Under the pieces are notes generated by a model. The model saw nothing but the letters and a program-made list of their open reading frames with translations, was not told where the DNA came from and did not search any database. Positions 45,619 to 55,859 of a stretch of DNA of 64,000 nucleotides are shown here, one piece after another. The translations under genes were made by a program, and so were the position numbers. The first letter of the stretch is position 1. The number at the start of each line of letters is the position of its first letter. Source of the DNA: Catenaria anguillulae PL171 (taxonomy: Eukaryota > Blastocladiomycota > Blastocladiomycetes > Blastocladiales > Catenariaceae); the NCBI GenBank assembly GCA_002102555.1, contig MCFL01000094.1, positions 1 through 64,000 on the forward strand. The letters are read 5' to 3'.

Positions 45619-46587
45619 TTGTTTGAGAGAGGAGTGTGCTGCGGTGTTGCCCTGGGTGCTTTGTGTGCTCACGCCGAGTCCATGCGTGCGTCCATTGAGC
45701 TTGAATTTGGGTATGAATACTATACTGTGATTCCTCATTTTTGCCATTTGCCGATCGATCGCCCTGCATCTCGCGGATCGATCGGCGGCCCTGAAGAGTG
45801 CATGCATGAGGATGAGAAGACGAAAACGCCACAGCTTTCCCTTTTCCGTCTCAGTTTCATCTCGGGCAAACTCACTCGGGGCCGCCGAGCAATCTGCCGA
45901 CTCTTATGGAATCGAGTTTGGATAATATGTCGAGCTGGACGCTGATGAAGCTCCTTGGTTGAATTCTTGGTCGCTTGGACACTCTATGCATTTCCTCCCA
46001 CGCTGCCATACACTCTGCTCTGCTCAGCCATCCATCCAATCCAGCCCTCCGACATCGCACCAGGCCTCGGTTCTCTCTGCTCAACCAACCAGGCCAAACC
46101 TGGACCCACACCTGGCTTCAACCGCCCAGCTCCTGCCGCCGCCGGCAATCATCCCTCACAACACTTGCCCACCTCAACTGCTCCACCGCTTCATTCCGAG
46201 CGTCGACTGAGGAATCCCTTCGTTTGCTGTTGTTGCGCGCGTGGTTCTTTCTTGCTTTTGGTTCTCCAATTTTCACAATCCTTGGGCTATCGTGCTCGGG
46301 CTACTTGTCCCTCAGCGCAGCCGGCAGTCGCTTGTGTGAATTTTCCTTCTCAATCCCCTTTGCGCCTCTATTCCAACGGGGCATCGGGGCCCACTCGCGC
46401 CGGCATCGCAATTTTCGTTTGAAACAAATTGCGCTTTGTTCTGCTCTGCCCACCAAGTTGCCCCACTTCGTTCCGTGCACGTTTCCGGCTCACCGCCTGG
46501 CCTGCTTTTCACCTTCACCGAGCCTCGGTGACATCATCCATCTGCAAGGAGTGCATGCTCAACCACCCTCACCCATCCCACGTGACT
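45619..46587. other. divergent promoter region RPB4 / STE50-like
   Basis: About 970 nt. The half next to the STE50-like gene is strongly pyrimidine-rich (about 46000-46580), with an open but low-complexity frame that looks like a long 5' UTR. An in-frame ATG at 46555 is an alternative start. No separate gene. Confidence 0.5.
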
Positions 46588-49566
46588 ATGGCCCATCCAC
46601 TTCCCTTCTTCACAGCGAGCCTGTCGGCCTCGTCCGTCCCTCCACGATCTGCGTCCGTCGCAAACTCATCTGGCCCACCCATTGCCAACGGAGGCGCCGT
46701 TAGCGGCCCAAACATCACATCTTCACCTTCACCCGACATTCAACACGTCACCACCTGGGACGCTTCCAAGGTCGCAGCATGGGTTGTGTCTGCCGGATTC
46801 AATGGCTACGACCGCCGGTTTCTCGAAAATGACATCTCGGGCGACGTCCTTGTGCATCTGAACGACGAGTTTTTGCAAGAGATGGTCATTGACAAGGTCG
46901 GCACGCGCATTGCCATGCTCAAGGCAATTTACGCACTCAAAAAGATGCATGGCGTGCCAATCGAAGCAGGAGACTTTGTTCCTCTGGTCGACCCAACTGA
47001 TGCGAGTAAATCAGTACGTATTCACTCGGTGTCCCGTCTCAAATGTCCATCGTAGCTTGGCTGACGAAATGACTTCTGCGTGCAACAGATGGCACCGTCA
47101 GAACGGAAACGAAGCCTGTTTTCCTTTTTCGACAGTCATCACAGCGCCGGCGAACCTGCCGATCCGCGTCGAATCGTGGAAACACTGCGACATCAAGGTA
47201 TGGCTGCCTGGGTTGCCATGCCGTGACCTTCCAGATCTACTCACAAGCATCGCTTTGAACCCACTTGCACAGCTGACCAAATGCAGCGCATGTCCAACGA
47301 AATCTCTCAACTCACATCGGAACTGCAACGCCTCCGCGAAGACGTCAACCCACTCATCGGCCGCACCTCTACCTCATCGTCGCGCATGGGCACCAAAAAA
47401 TCGCCAACGCTGCTCACACGCTCGCTGACGTCTGCGGGGCTCTCCAACCCCATGTCAGCGTCGACCCCAGCACTCAACAGCAGCGGTGCCTCTGCATCCT
47501 CCACGTCTGCCTGGTCACCGCCACCCATGCCCGGCGTTGCCGTCCCACCCGCCACTGATGATGCCTCGGGCACCATCAAGGTGTATGGTGACCGGCTTCC
47601 TTCAAGACAACACGACGGGTACAAATCCTTCAAGGTACACCGTGACGAAACATGCTCGACATTTCTGCCGTCGGTTTTGCGCAAGTACAAGATCAACGAC
47701 GACTGGTCGCAGTACGCCCTGTTCATTGTGCCAGGCGCTGGCAACGAACGGTGTCTTGGGTACGACGAGTACCCGTTCCGCGTATACACCGAGTACTTTG
47801 TGACTGCGCCTGCGTCGCCCGAACCTTACTTTGTGCTGCGGCATATCAAGCAAGCCAGCGCGCTCTTGTCACGGGACGGCGGGCGGCCAACGGCCGCATA
47901 CGCAACAAAGGAGAGCACTGATCTCAAGTACCGTGGTGGCACCTCGCGAACCGCCGGCGGCAACGCAACTCCGCCCACAAGTACGGCCAACATTGACCAG
48001 CCCATTGTCCCGTCGTTACCGCCAACCCTTCCGCCGCCCATCCCACCAGCCCCCGCCACGGGCCCAATCATTGGCATTCCCACGTCGTCGTCGTCCGCGT
48101 CCGCATCCACGTTTCGCACAGGCACGTCCGATTCGGCCGCCTCATCGCACCGGCCCACCCCTTCACCGTCCATGCCAACCATCCCGTCCATATCTGCGCC
48201 GCCCGCGTCGGCCGACGGGCCAACCATCACGGACGACCCGTTGCCGCCGCCAACAGAATCCTCGGGCGCCGTGGCCGTGTACGAGTACAATGCACAGAGA
48301 CCCGACGAGTTGTCGCTCATCATTGGCGACCGCGTCGTGATTCGGTCGCGGTCCACGGGCTGGTGTGTAGTGGACAAGGATGGCGAGACCGGGTGGGTGC
48401 CTGCGGGTTGTTTGATTGAGGAGAACAAGGGCGAGAACGAGATTGAGGGCAAGCGCGGACGGGTCTTATTTGATTACGACAAGATTGGACCCAACGAGCT
48501 GTCCATCAAGAAGGGCGAGGCATTGACGCTGGTCAAAGGGTATCAGCATTGGCTGCTTGTCGAGAGTTTGGCTGGGGTCCGGGGATGGGTGCCCAGTTGC
48601 TACGTGACCATTTCCAAGAGTAGGACGGGAGGGTCGGGCGGTGGGGCGGGTGACAAGGACGGCGCGAAAAAGCCGCGGTCGGGGTCGCCTGTGCCCGATT
48701 TGGTCAAGGGCATGGCTGTGGGCCAGTATGGGGTGCCACAAGCCGCGGCAGCAGCTGCCGGTGTCGACCAACCGCAAACGCCTGGGTCGCCCGTGGTTGG
48801 TCCACCGTCGCACTTGCCGCAAGTCGCCAGCAGTAGTGCAAGCATCTCGTCCGTCAACACGGCTGGGCTCGGGTCCTTGCGCCGCCGTTCACACGCGCCG
48901 CCCAGCATTGACACGCAAGCCGCCGCACTGGCCGCTCAACCGGGCGGCCTCGGGTCTAGTTCGCCAGACCGCAGGCTCGAAACGGCTGTCCAGGACTTGC
49001 AAGACCTGCTGATCCGCAGCCGCGGCGCGCTTAGTGGGCCCGGGCCTACCGAGTCTGGGTCGGACGTTGTGGTGGATGGTGCACAGCGCAATCTCGGCAA
49101 CTCGATCAACCTTCTTCAGCTTCTTGTCCAACTCCCCTCGTCGTCGTCCCGATACAACACGACCGCGGAACGGCTCGAGCGGCTTGCCAACCGCGTGCGC
49201 GCGCTCGATCCCGTGGTGCTTGCCGAAGAGGTCCATGGCGCGTTGGCCGAGCTCGTGAATGCGGTCCGGGCAACCAGTGCGTCGTCTGCATCTGTCAAGG
49301 GTGCAGCATCGGCAGGTGTGGGGTCGCCTGTAAGCGGTACACCGCCCACCATGCGGAGCAATCGTGTTGGGTCTGTGGCGGGGGGAATCGCAATGTCTGC
49401 TGCAGCCGCAGCGGCGGCGGCCACGCCGTCCAATTCGGTCACGCCGCCGCCAAGGATGACGAGCGTGACGCCGCCGCCGGGGATTGCCTTGGGGTCCGCC
49501 TTGAGGGACGGGCAGCAGAGGGATCAAGCTGGGGTACCGCCGCTGCCGAGCAAGTCGGAACGGTAG
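46588..49566 (+). CDS. Ste50/Ubc2-type signalling adaptor: SAM, RA and two SH3 domains
   Basis: Three exons (46588-47013, 47089-47197, 47273-49566) give 942 residues. A SAM domain (TTWDASKVAAWVVSAGFNGYD to AIYALKKM) lies at about residues 50-120. A short coiled coil (MSNEISQLTSELQRLRED) follows. Then a Ras-association domain (GTIKVYGDRLPS...FVLRHIKQA) is followed by two SH3 domains (AVYEYNAQRPDELSL...GWVPAGCL and VLFDYDKIGPNELSI...GWVPSCYV). The C-terminus is Ser/Pro/Ala-rich. Ste50 proteins tether the MAPKKK Ste11 through SAM-SAM pairing and bind Cdc42/Ras through RA. The extra SH3 pair matches Ustilago Ubc2. The 46588 ATG has A at -3 and G at +4. Confidence 0.88.
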
Positions 49567-50063
49567 GAGTTCGGGTCGTGTAATTGTGTGTTGTTGGTCA
49601 TATCCGTTTCTGCTCATTCATGCGTGTGTCATTGGTATTGTCGCTTTTGTTTTCTGTTCGTTTACCCTCTTGTCATTTTGCTTTTTTATTTATCTGTACG
49701 TGCCCCTCCCCCCCAGTTGTCATTCACCTGTTTCCAATGTCGTGCTTTCCCTGTGGGTTTTGGATTTCTCGTTTGGTAAACCGGTTTCCGCTTTCCAAGG
49801 GTTGGCGGCCGCGGATCGGGTGAATGAGTTTGCGAGCCTTCGATCCATCCATGGCAAAAACTCAATGTGCAACAAAGCTTTGAACTGAATTGAAAGCGGC
49901 CGACGCGACGCGTTTACTTTTCTCGGATGAGAAAAAACAAACACCCTCAAAAAGGGCAGGTGGCATTCGTTTCCTTTTCGTGTTGTCTCTCATCCTTTCT
50001 AAATATTTAACATACATTTGTTACATCTCACAAACAAGAACCGTCTTTACGCCATCATCAATC
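49567..50063. other. tandem intergenic region
   Basis: About 500 nt, very T-rich after the STE50-like stop and AT-rich before the next start (TAAATATTTAAC near 50000). The short frames here are not protein-like. Confidence 0.5.
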
Positions 50064-51602
50064 ATGGCTGCAAGCGACAACGGCATCACGCGCCTGGCCA
50101 CCCACGCTGGGTCCTGGTACCTCGACGACGCCGCCGAGCTCGACAAGCAGCTCTCCGACTTTCTGGCCGCCGCAAAGGTCGCCAAGCCCACCAAGAACGC
50201 CCGCATCCTCATTGCCCCGCATGCCGGGTACTCGTACTCTGGCGCAACCGCGGCGCACGCCTACGCTCACTGGGACATTTCGAGCCTCGACCGCGTCATT
50301 GTGCTCGGCCCGTCGCACCACGTCCCTCTCTCGGGCTGTGCCCTGTCACGGTGTACACAGATTGCCACCCCGCTCGGCAACCTGCCCGGCGACATGGACA
50401 CAACCCACCGCCTGGCCACGTCGTACGGCGGCCACTTCACCTGGATGTCGAAATCCGTCGACGAGGCCGAACATTCGCTTGAAATGCACTTTCCTTACAT
50501 TGCCAAGGTCTTCAAGGACGCCAGCCGCCCACTTCCGCTCGTTACTCAAATTCTCGTCGGCGACCTGACGCCCGAACTTGATCGCGTTTACGGCGACCTG
50601 ATTGCGCGCGAACTGGCCGATCCGGCCGTTGGACTGGTCGTCTCGTCCGATTTCTGCCACTGGGGCCAGCGCTTCCGCTTCACGCACTACACGCCGACGC
50701 CCACAGCCTTGTGCGACTGCTCGCACCCGCGCGCGCACCATCACCACCATGACGCTGGTCACCATGCCAATGTGGCCCTGCCCTGGAATCCTTCAACGGG
50801 CCGTACCGGTGGTGCCTCGGCGCACGCACGCGCAGCAAGTGACATTGAGCTCGAAGAAGCCGGGTGGTCCGAGCGCGCCAACGTCCACTTGCCCGCACCC
50901 AAATCTGCGCCCGTGCACTTGGCAAAGTGTGCCGATCCGGCATCGGTGCTTGCCGCACGCAACGCTGTGCCCATTCACCAATCCATTGAGGCACTCGATC
51001 GTGCGGGCATGCACATCATTGAACGCCTCGACTTGCCTGCGTGGATCGCGTACCTCAACGAGTCCAAAAACACCGTGTGTGGCCGCAACCCGATTCGCTT
51101 GGCGCTCGTGGCTCTCAACGACTTGTACGAGGCCAGCTTGGAACTGGCCGCTGCTGTTGCGGCGGCTGCCGACTCAAAGGCGCCTGCACCCGCCGCAGGC
51201 TCGTTGGCGTTGCCGCAAAAGCCCAAACTCGACGCACAAGCCGCCATGGCCAAGGCCGCCCAGGTTCCCGTGCTCAAGTTTGTGAAATACGCCCAGTCGT
51301 CGCGCGTGGCGCAACTCAAGGATTCGAGCGTGTCATATGCGTCGGCGTTTGCCACTGTGCCCGAAGGTGTCGAGCGCATTCTGGCCGTGGATGCCGATGC
51401 CGATGACATGGACGAGGACGAGGAGCGAGAGGTGCTCAGGGGTGATGAGTCGACCCACTTGGACGACGACGACGATATGCATGAGGAGGATGCAAGTCAG
51501 GCAACGAGCTCGGCGGGCGACAATGCCAATGATGTGGATGCAGAGGGGGATTCGCGGATGGGCGAGGTCGAGGAGGAAGACGAACGCGATGAGGAAAAGT
51601 AA
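50064..51602 (+). CDS. MEMO1 family protein with His/Cys-rich insert and acidic tail
   Basis: A single exon of 512 residues. The MEMO core is intact: HAGYSYSGATAAHAYAH, VLGPSHHVPLSGCALS, EHSLEMHFPY and SSDFCHWGQRFR, which carry the two His and one Cys at the non-haem dioxygenase-like pocket. The C-terminal core block NPIRLAL is present. The core is split by about 100 extra residues that begin with CDCSHPRAHHHHHDAGHH at 217-234. After the core come about 110 residues ending in an acidic tail (DEDEE, DDDD, EEEDERDEE). The usual family length is about 300. Human MEMO1 acts in receptor signalling and has been linked to metal binding; yeast Mho1 is poorly known. Start 50064 is the first ATG before the conserved N-terminus. 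Confidence 0.9.
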   Translation: MAASDNGITRLATHAGSWYLDDAAELDKQLSDFLAAAKVAKPTKNARILIAPHAGYSYSGATAAHAYAHWDISSLDRVIVLGPSHHVPLSGCALSRCTQIATPLGNLPGDMDTTHRLATSYGGHFTWMSKSVDEAEHSLEMHFPYIAKVFKDASRPLPLVTQILVGDLTPELDRVYGDLIARELADPAVGLVVSSDFCHWGQRFRFTHYTPTPTALCDCSHPRAHHHHHDAGHHANVALPWNPSTGRTGGASAHARAASDIELEEAGWSERANVHLPAPKSAPVHLAKCADPASVLAARNAVPIHQSIEALDRAGMHIIERLDLPAWIAYLNESKNTVCGRNPIRLALVALNDLYEASLELAAAVAAAADSKAPAPAAGSLALPQKPKLDAQAAMAKAAQVPVLKFVKYAQSSRVAQLKDSSVSYASAFATVPEGVERILAVDADADDMDEDEEREVLRGDESTHLDDDDDMHEEDASQATSSAGDNANDVDAEGDSRMGEVEEEDERDEEK

Positions 51603-51829
51603 GTAGGTAGGTGGTCAAGGTGAATCAAAGCCGACGGCGAGCGTATCTGCCGGCGTGATCAGATTTGTATGGTCTCAGTCTGGTTTCACGAGTACATGAG
51701 TACATGTTTTTATCTTGGGTCCCAATTCACTCGTCAAAACCACAAGAGCTTGACCCTGCACGACCCAATCAACCATTCGAATCGAGCGTGCGGAAACAAT
51801 GACAAAGGCACCTCCGCTCGTGAGTGATG

Positions 51830-52195
51830 CTCAAGCACCGCACCCGCCGCGCATTTGACGCTCGCGATCCGGTGGGGGATGGCCGCTTTTCAAGCGCGCA
51901 TGGAGTTGGAATTGTCGAGAGCAAGGCCGCTTCTCCAAGACGCGGCGATGGCTCATCGCAGCGGATGAGCGTCGCGTACCTTGAGGAGCACCGCCTGTGG
52001 AAGAAGATGAGCGATTTGGAGCAGGAGGTAGGTGAGCTGCGCGACGGGTCAGTCGCCTGGACAATGAGGTTGCTGGAACGTGTGATGACGACGATAAGGA
52101 GGAAGGAGAGGAAAAGAAGAAGCCCAAGAATGATGATGTGGATAAGTCGGTCACTGTCATTCAACGTTTGTTTGCTTTTGTCACATTCGCTTGAC
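51830..52195 (+). pseudogene. broken paralogue of the neighbouring coiled-coil gene, inverted
   Basis: The plus strand encodes AYLEEHRLWKKMSDLEQEVGELR (about 51970-52045), clearly similar to ALLDEHQIWANQFELEQELSELR in the minus-strand gene at 52291-53073. Upstream, a different frame carries AAFQARMELEL..LLQDAAMAHRS, matching AALRAEMARF..FEAAAATYSQS. Downstream, yet another frame carries an acidic tail (CDDDDKEEGEEKKK) like that of the paralogue. At least two frame breaks are needed to connect the pieces, so this copy is a pseudogene. Confidence 0.55.
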
Positions 52196-52290
52196 CGTTC
52201 ATGACATATGAATCCTCAATCAACATTTACATGCAACAATATGGATACGTTTTCCAAGCTATAGCAACATGCTATGTACATAGCCCAACT

Positions 52291-53073
52291 TCATTCCGAT
52301 TCCACATCGTCACTGTCACTGCCGCTCTCTCCCGAACCCTCGCGAAGACCCAAGGTCCCCTTGGCGTAGTCTGCGTCGACATACGCTTCCATCGCCTGAC
52401 CCTGTTCCTCAATGTCCTCCCCTTCCCACTCCTCTTCGCACTCACTACCGCTGCTGCTCCACTCGGCCAAACGATCCACCTCTACCCGCAATTCCGATAG
52501 CTCTTGCTCCAACTCGAATTGGTTTGCCCAGATCTGATGCTCGTCAAGCAATGCGGGGCCTAAGGACTGGGAGTACGTGGCGGCCGCAGCCTCGAAATTC
52601 TCCTGCATGTTGGCAAGCTGGCGATCCACATGCTCCCGGAACCGTGCCATCTCAGCGCGGAGGGCGGCCACATCACATACGCGATCAAGGGCGGCGGCCG
52701 AATGAGCTTGGGTCAATGCATCGACCCTGCATTCCAATGGGAATGAAGCGGACGTGTTTGAAATGGAAGCCGACGACATTTGGCCGACAGGGGACTGGAA
52801 TGCGGCGGGAAGAGCGGCGGCGTGCAAGCAAGACGGATGCGAGGATGCATGGCGTGGGCGCCTAGAAGGCGGCTCGGTCGGTGAATGTGCATCAGTTGTC
52901 TGGGTAGATGGGCATCCGCGTTTGCGAGGGATTGCAGCGGCATTGGACGTGGCCCGCTCAACAAGCAGGGATCCTGGAGCGGGAATGGCGGGTGACTGGG
53001 CGATAGGAAGTCGAGCAAGCCTTGGCCTTGGATTTGACGACAGAGGTTTTTGCCGAATAGACTTGTGCATCAT
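52291..53073 (-). CDS. hypothetical protein with coiled coil and acidic C-terminus
   Basis: A single open frame of 260 codons. The first 100 residues are low-complexity (Pro, Ser, Arg, Ala). Residues about 115-195 form a predicted coiled coil (ALRAEMARFREHVDRQLANMQ to ELEQELSELRVEVDRL). The C-terminal 65 residues are strongly acidic with Ser and Glu clusters (ECEEEWEGEDIEEQ, SGSDSDDVESE). No domain was recognised. Existence as a gene is supported by the diverged, inverted copy next to it at 51830-52195, which conserves the protein sequence better than chance. Confidence 0.55.
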   Translation of the reverse strand: MMHKSIRQKPLSSNPRPRLARLPIAQSPAIPAPGSLLVERATSNAAAIPRKRGCPSTQTTDAHSPTEPPSRRPRHASSHPSCLHAAALPAAFQSPVGQMSSASISNTSASFPLECRVDALTQAHSAAALDRVCDVAALRAEMARFREHVDRQLANMQENFEAAAATYSQSLGPALLDEHQIWANQFELEQELSELRVEVDRLAEWSSSGSECEEEWEGEDIEEQGQAMEAYVDADYAKGTLGLREGSGESGSDSDDVESE

Positions 53074-53480
53074 GAAGAAAAAATGCGCTGAGGATATGTG
53101 GTAACGATGATGGGTTTGTTGTTGCTAGAGCGAGGTTGTGCCCAGAAAGTTTGGATCCTTTGGATGAAAACGTAGGGCATGTACTTCGACTGCTTACGAG
53201 GCCAAACTCGAACGATTGCATGAAGCATCTACTGCGCTAACTAACCTCGAGTTCGTGTACAAAGTGAGCTAGGATGGTAAAACAGATTGGCAAGGAGGCA
53301 ATGTACCAGCAGCGAGCAAGTTGAGAAGAGATGTGACAAGTTCATTCTTGACAGCTGGGTATGGAGCCAGGATGTGTTTCCGACCAACCTTGGCTGATGC
53401 AAGGTAGGTCTGACTACGTGTGGAACAGGGTTGGGTACATAGGTCCTCTTGAGCGCATTAACCATGCGATCGAGGGATGA
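53074..53480. other. intergenic region between the coiled-coil and reverse-transcriptase genes
   Basis: About 400 nt. The frame of the reverse transcriptase gene remains open for some 20 codons past its TAG (SSLDRMVNALKRTYVPNP), which may be chance or residual coding. Nothing else recognised. Confidence 0.4.
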
Positions 53481-55021
53481 CTACTTGTCGAGCTCGCGGT
53501 CAATAAGGCAGATAAGATGGGGCGCAAACCAGTTGGTCCGCATGTTTTTGAACGCCTTCGCCTCGACAATCTAGCCAACAGGCAACAGCAGAGTCAGAAT
53601 GATCTTGGAGCACGTTATCCAGCGGGGCACGATTCAAGGTTGGTACCTGTTTGCAGAAAGCCTCGGCCTCGTCCTTGAGGCCCGATGTCTTGCTAGGCGT
53701 TTCTATGACCCGGGTGAGCCACTTGCGGCCATGCTGGCCACGCTTTGGGTAGTAGTACGAGAGCGCGGCGCATACTTGCTGATACTTTTTCGTGATGCTG
53801 GACACAATCATGGCAGAGTCCAGGAGACTGGCAAGCTCCTGATCCAACGCTCTGCCCGCCAACAGCAAACCAGTCGCCTCCTGGGTAACGTTGCGCACCA
53901 TAGACCGAGGAACCGCAACGATATGCCGCCCCGCTTGATCTCGAAGCCCAGGAACTCGATTACCTGCGGCTGCGGGGCAGGGCGGATGTTGATTGTCGAC
54001 GAGCTGGGGCCAATTGAATCTTGTTGCGAGCGGCTGCCTCGGACGGGTTGGCCATGCTTGGCAGGCACCAATGTGAAAACAACCCGCAACGAAAGTGAAA
54101 CCAAGAGCGTGCGAGCGTAGGGTGTACATTGAAGCTATGAGTCCTTGGGCCGGCCATAGAACCAGCTCGCTGTGTCAATTGTCGGCCAAGGGCCGCCAAC
54201 TGCACTTTAGCCAACTCCCGCACTTTTTCCTTGGAGCATCCCACCACCAAACAGTCGTCCGAGTACAACACAATTCGGTATCCCGCTGAGACAAGACCGC
54301 CCAACGCCAAATCCATGCCCTTGCTCAGGATGAATGCCACCGACTTGAGCCCGAATACCAGTGTCTGCCACCGATCCACTTGGCCGGTCCTCGTGAACGC
54401 GAAATACTCGCGGAACGTCGGGCTCGTGCACATGGTGTGGTACGCATCCTTGGCGTCAAATTTGCCGGCCCAGTCCAGCTCCTGGGATGGTTCGCGCGCG
54501 GCGTGAATACCTTGTATCATGAACTTGCTCGACTTGATCAACCTGCTGAGTGGACACCCGTTGTCGAAATAAACATGGTGAACGCCCGATGGTTGCACGA
54601 CGGCAAAGGGGCTCAAGACCGACCTGGTACATTCGCCAACGCTGCCCTTGTCCACCCACCCCGCCACGGTCTCGTCGATCCGTGTCACGTCCTCGTGCGC
54701 CAAGTTGAACGACGCCGGTGGGCAGTGCTCGAATGGAGACACTTTGGCCAACGCACACCCGTCCATCATATGAGCCGTCGCCGGCCCGCGCCTCTTTTGC
54801 AACTTGCATGCACGAGCGGCCAACGTGCTGCCCGGCATCCCTGGAGGTAACCAATGTGTGAGACCTGATTCAGTCGCGGTTGCTCCCACGGGTCCGGCTG
54901 CGGCACTGGCGTCGACCGTTGCCTGCGCTGGCATGGTTGACGTTGCGGGTGACGGTACCGGGGAGCTTGAGTGAAAAAAAGCGCGTTCCGTGTGCCGAGC
55001 AAGCGCGACGGCGGGAGACAT
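53481..55021 (-). CDS. reverse transcriptase-like gene (DIRS-like RT), frameshifted, with apparent introns
   Basis: The minus strand encodes an RT palm: KFDAKDAYHT (motif A), VFGLKSVAFILSKGMDLAL (motif B) and the catalytic YSDDCLVVG (motif C), followed by FLGFEIK. The order and sequence are closest to DIRS/Ngaro-type retroelement RTs. Between motif C and FLGFEIK lies a 164-nt segment with GT...AG ends (54127-53964). Further down, a 76-nt segment (53646-53571) also has GT...AG ends, and removing it joins AFCKQ to IVEAKAFKNM and ends at TAG (53483-53481). One base is missing in a GGGG run (53932-53929): adding one G would restore the frame into HIVAVPRSMV. No LTR, RNase H end, recombinase or integrase was seen nearby. 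A dead element copy or a host-retained RT gene are both possible. Confidence 0.6.
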
Positions 55022-55859
55022 TCGTGAAGGCGAAGGGGACAGGCGTCCTGCCAGCCTGGAGAAGCGGGAGCCGTCGAGGCCGGCGGTTTGGACTTGAGCG
55101 TTGGAAAGAGGGAAGTGGGCGATCTTGGCTAATTGGCTCGAGTCAGAGCGAATGCCCGCTAGCGCCGTCTTCGTCGTGGGCAGACTTGATCACTTGCAAG
55201 AGGTGACAGAGTGGCAGGAGGGACGGGATCAGGGCTGGATCAGATCAGGGTCGAGCAGTCAAGCCGGTGACGAGTTAAACCGATGAATTGCGAATGGTGG
55301 CGGCTACTCTTGATGTGACGTGAGCTCACGGTCCAACTTCGGTGTTGAAGTGTTCAGACGTGCATCATGCGGTCACGTGCTGTTTTTTTTTGTTGCGATA
55401 GGCCGCTGTGTGCGTTCTCCCAGAGATTATTTACTTCTATGCAATCGAAATCATGCGGCGGCAGCAGACTTGCCTTGATTTCTGGGACAGATGGACCAAC
55501 GGCAAAGACAGAGGAAGGTTAGAATAGGCGCCACGACATGCTTGCATGCTTGCACGAGACCGCAGCCGTAAAGATGAAGGGACGTACTTGTCGATTGCAC
55601 CAGATAGAGGGAAGATGAAGAGCGGAAAGCAAAATAGGATAGAAATGACAAAAAGCAAACAACAGCAGAAAGGAAAAACAAAGAGTCGGGAAACCAACGA
55701 GCCAATCATCTTGACCAAACTTGTCGGACATGGCGCCGAGCGCAACTGCATGGAGGTGTCAACACATCATGCCGTCCGAAGAAAGACAACGGCATGGAAC
55801 GGAAACGGGGTGCATCAAACAAACGCACAGGGGTCGCGCTCAAAGACAGTAAACCATGT
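55022..55859. other. intergenic region
   Basis: About 840 nt. Next to the RT gene (to about 55200) its frame remains open upstream without an ATG (TALAGIRSDSSQLAKIAHF), so coding may begin further out. The rest, including an A-rich stretch at 55610-55690, shows no supported gene and includes the 3' UTR of the zinc-finger gene. Confidence 0.45.

Noticed and set aside
55437-55751. Hydrophobic minus-strand open frame resembling a small membrane protein
   Set aside because: Lies in A-rich plus-strand sequence, so the Phe/Leu content follows from base composition; no start context or conserved pattern.
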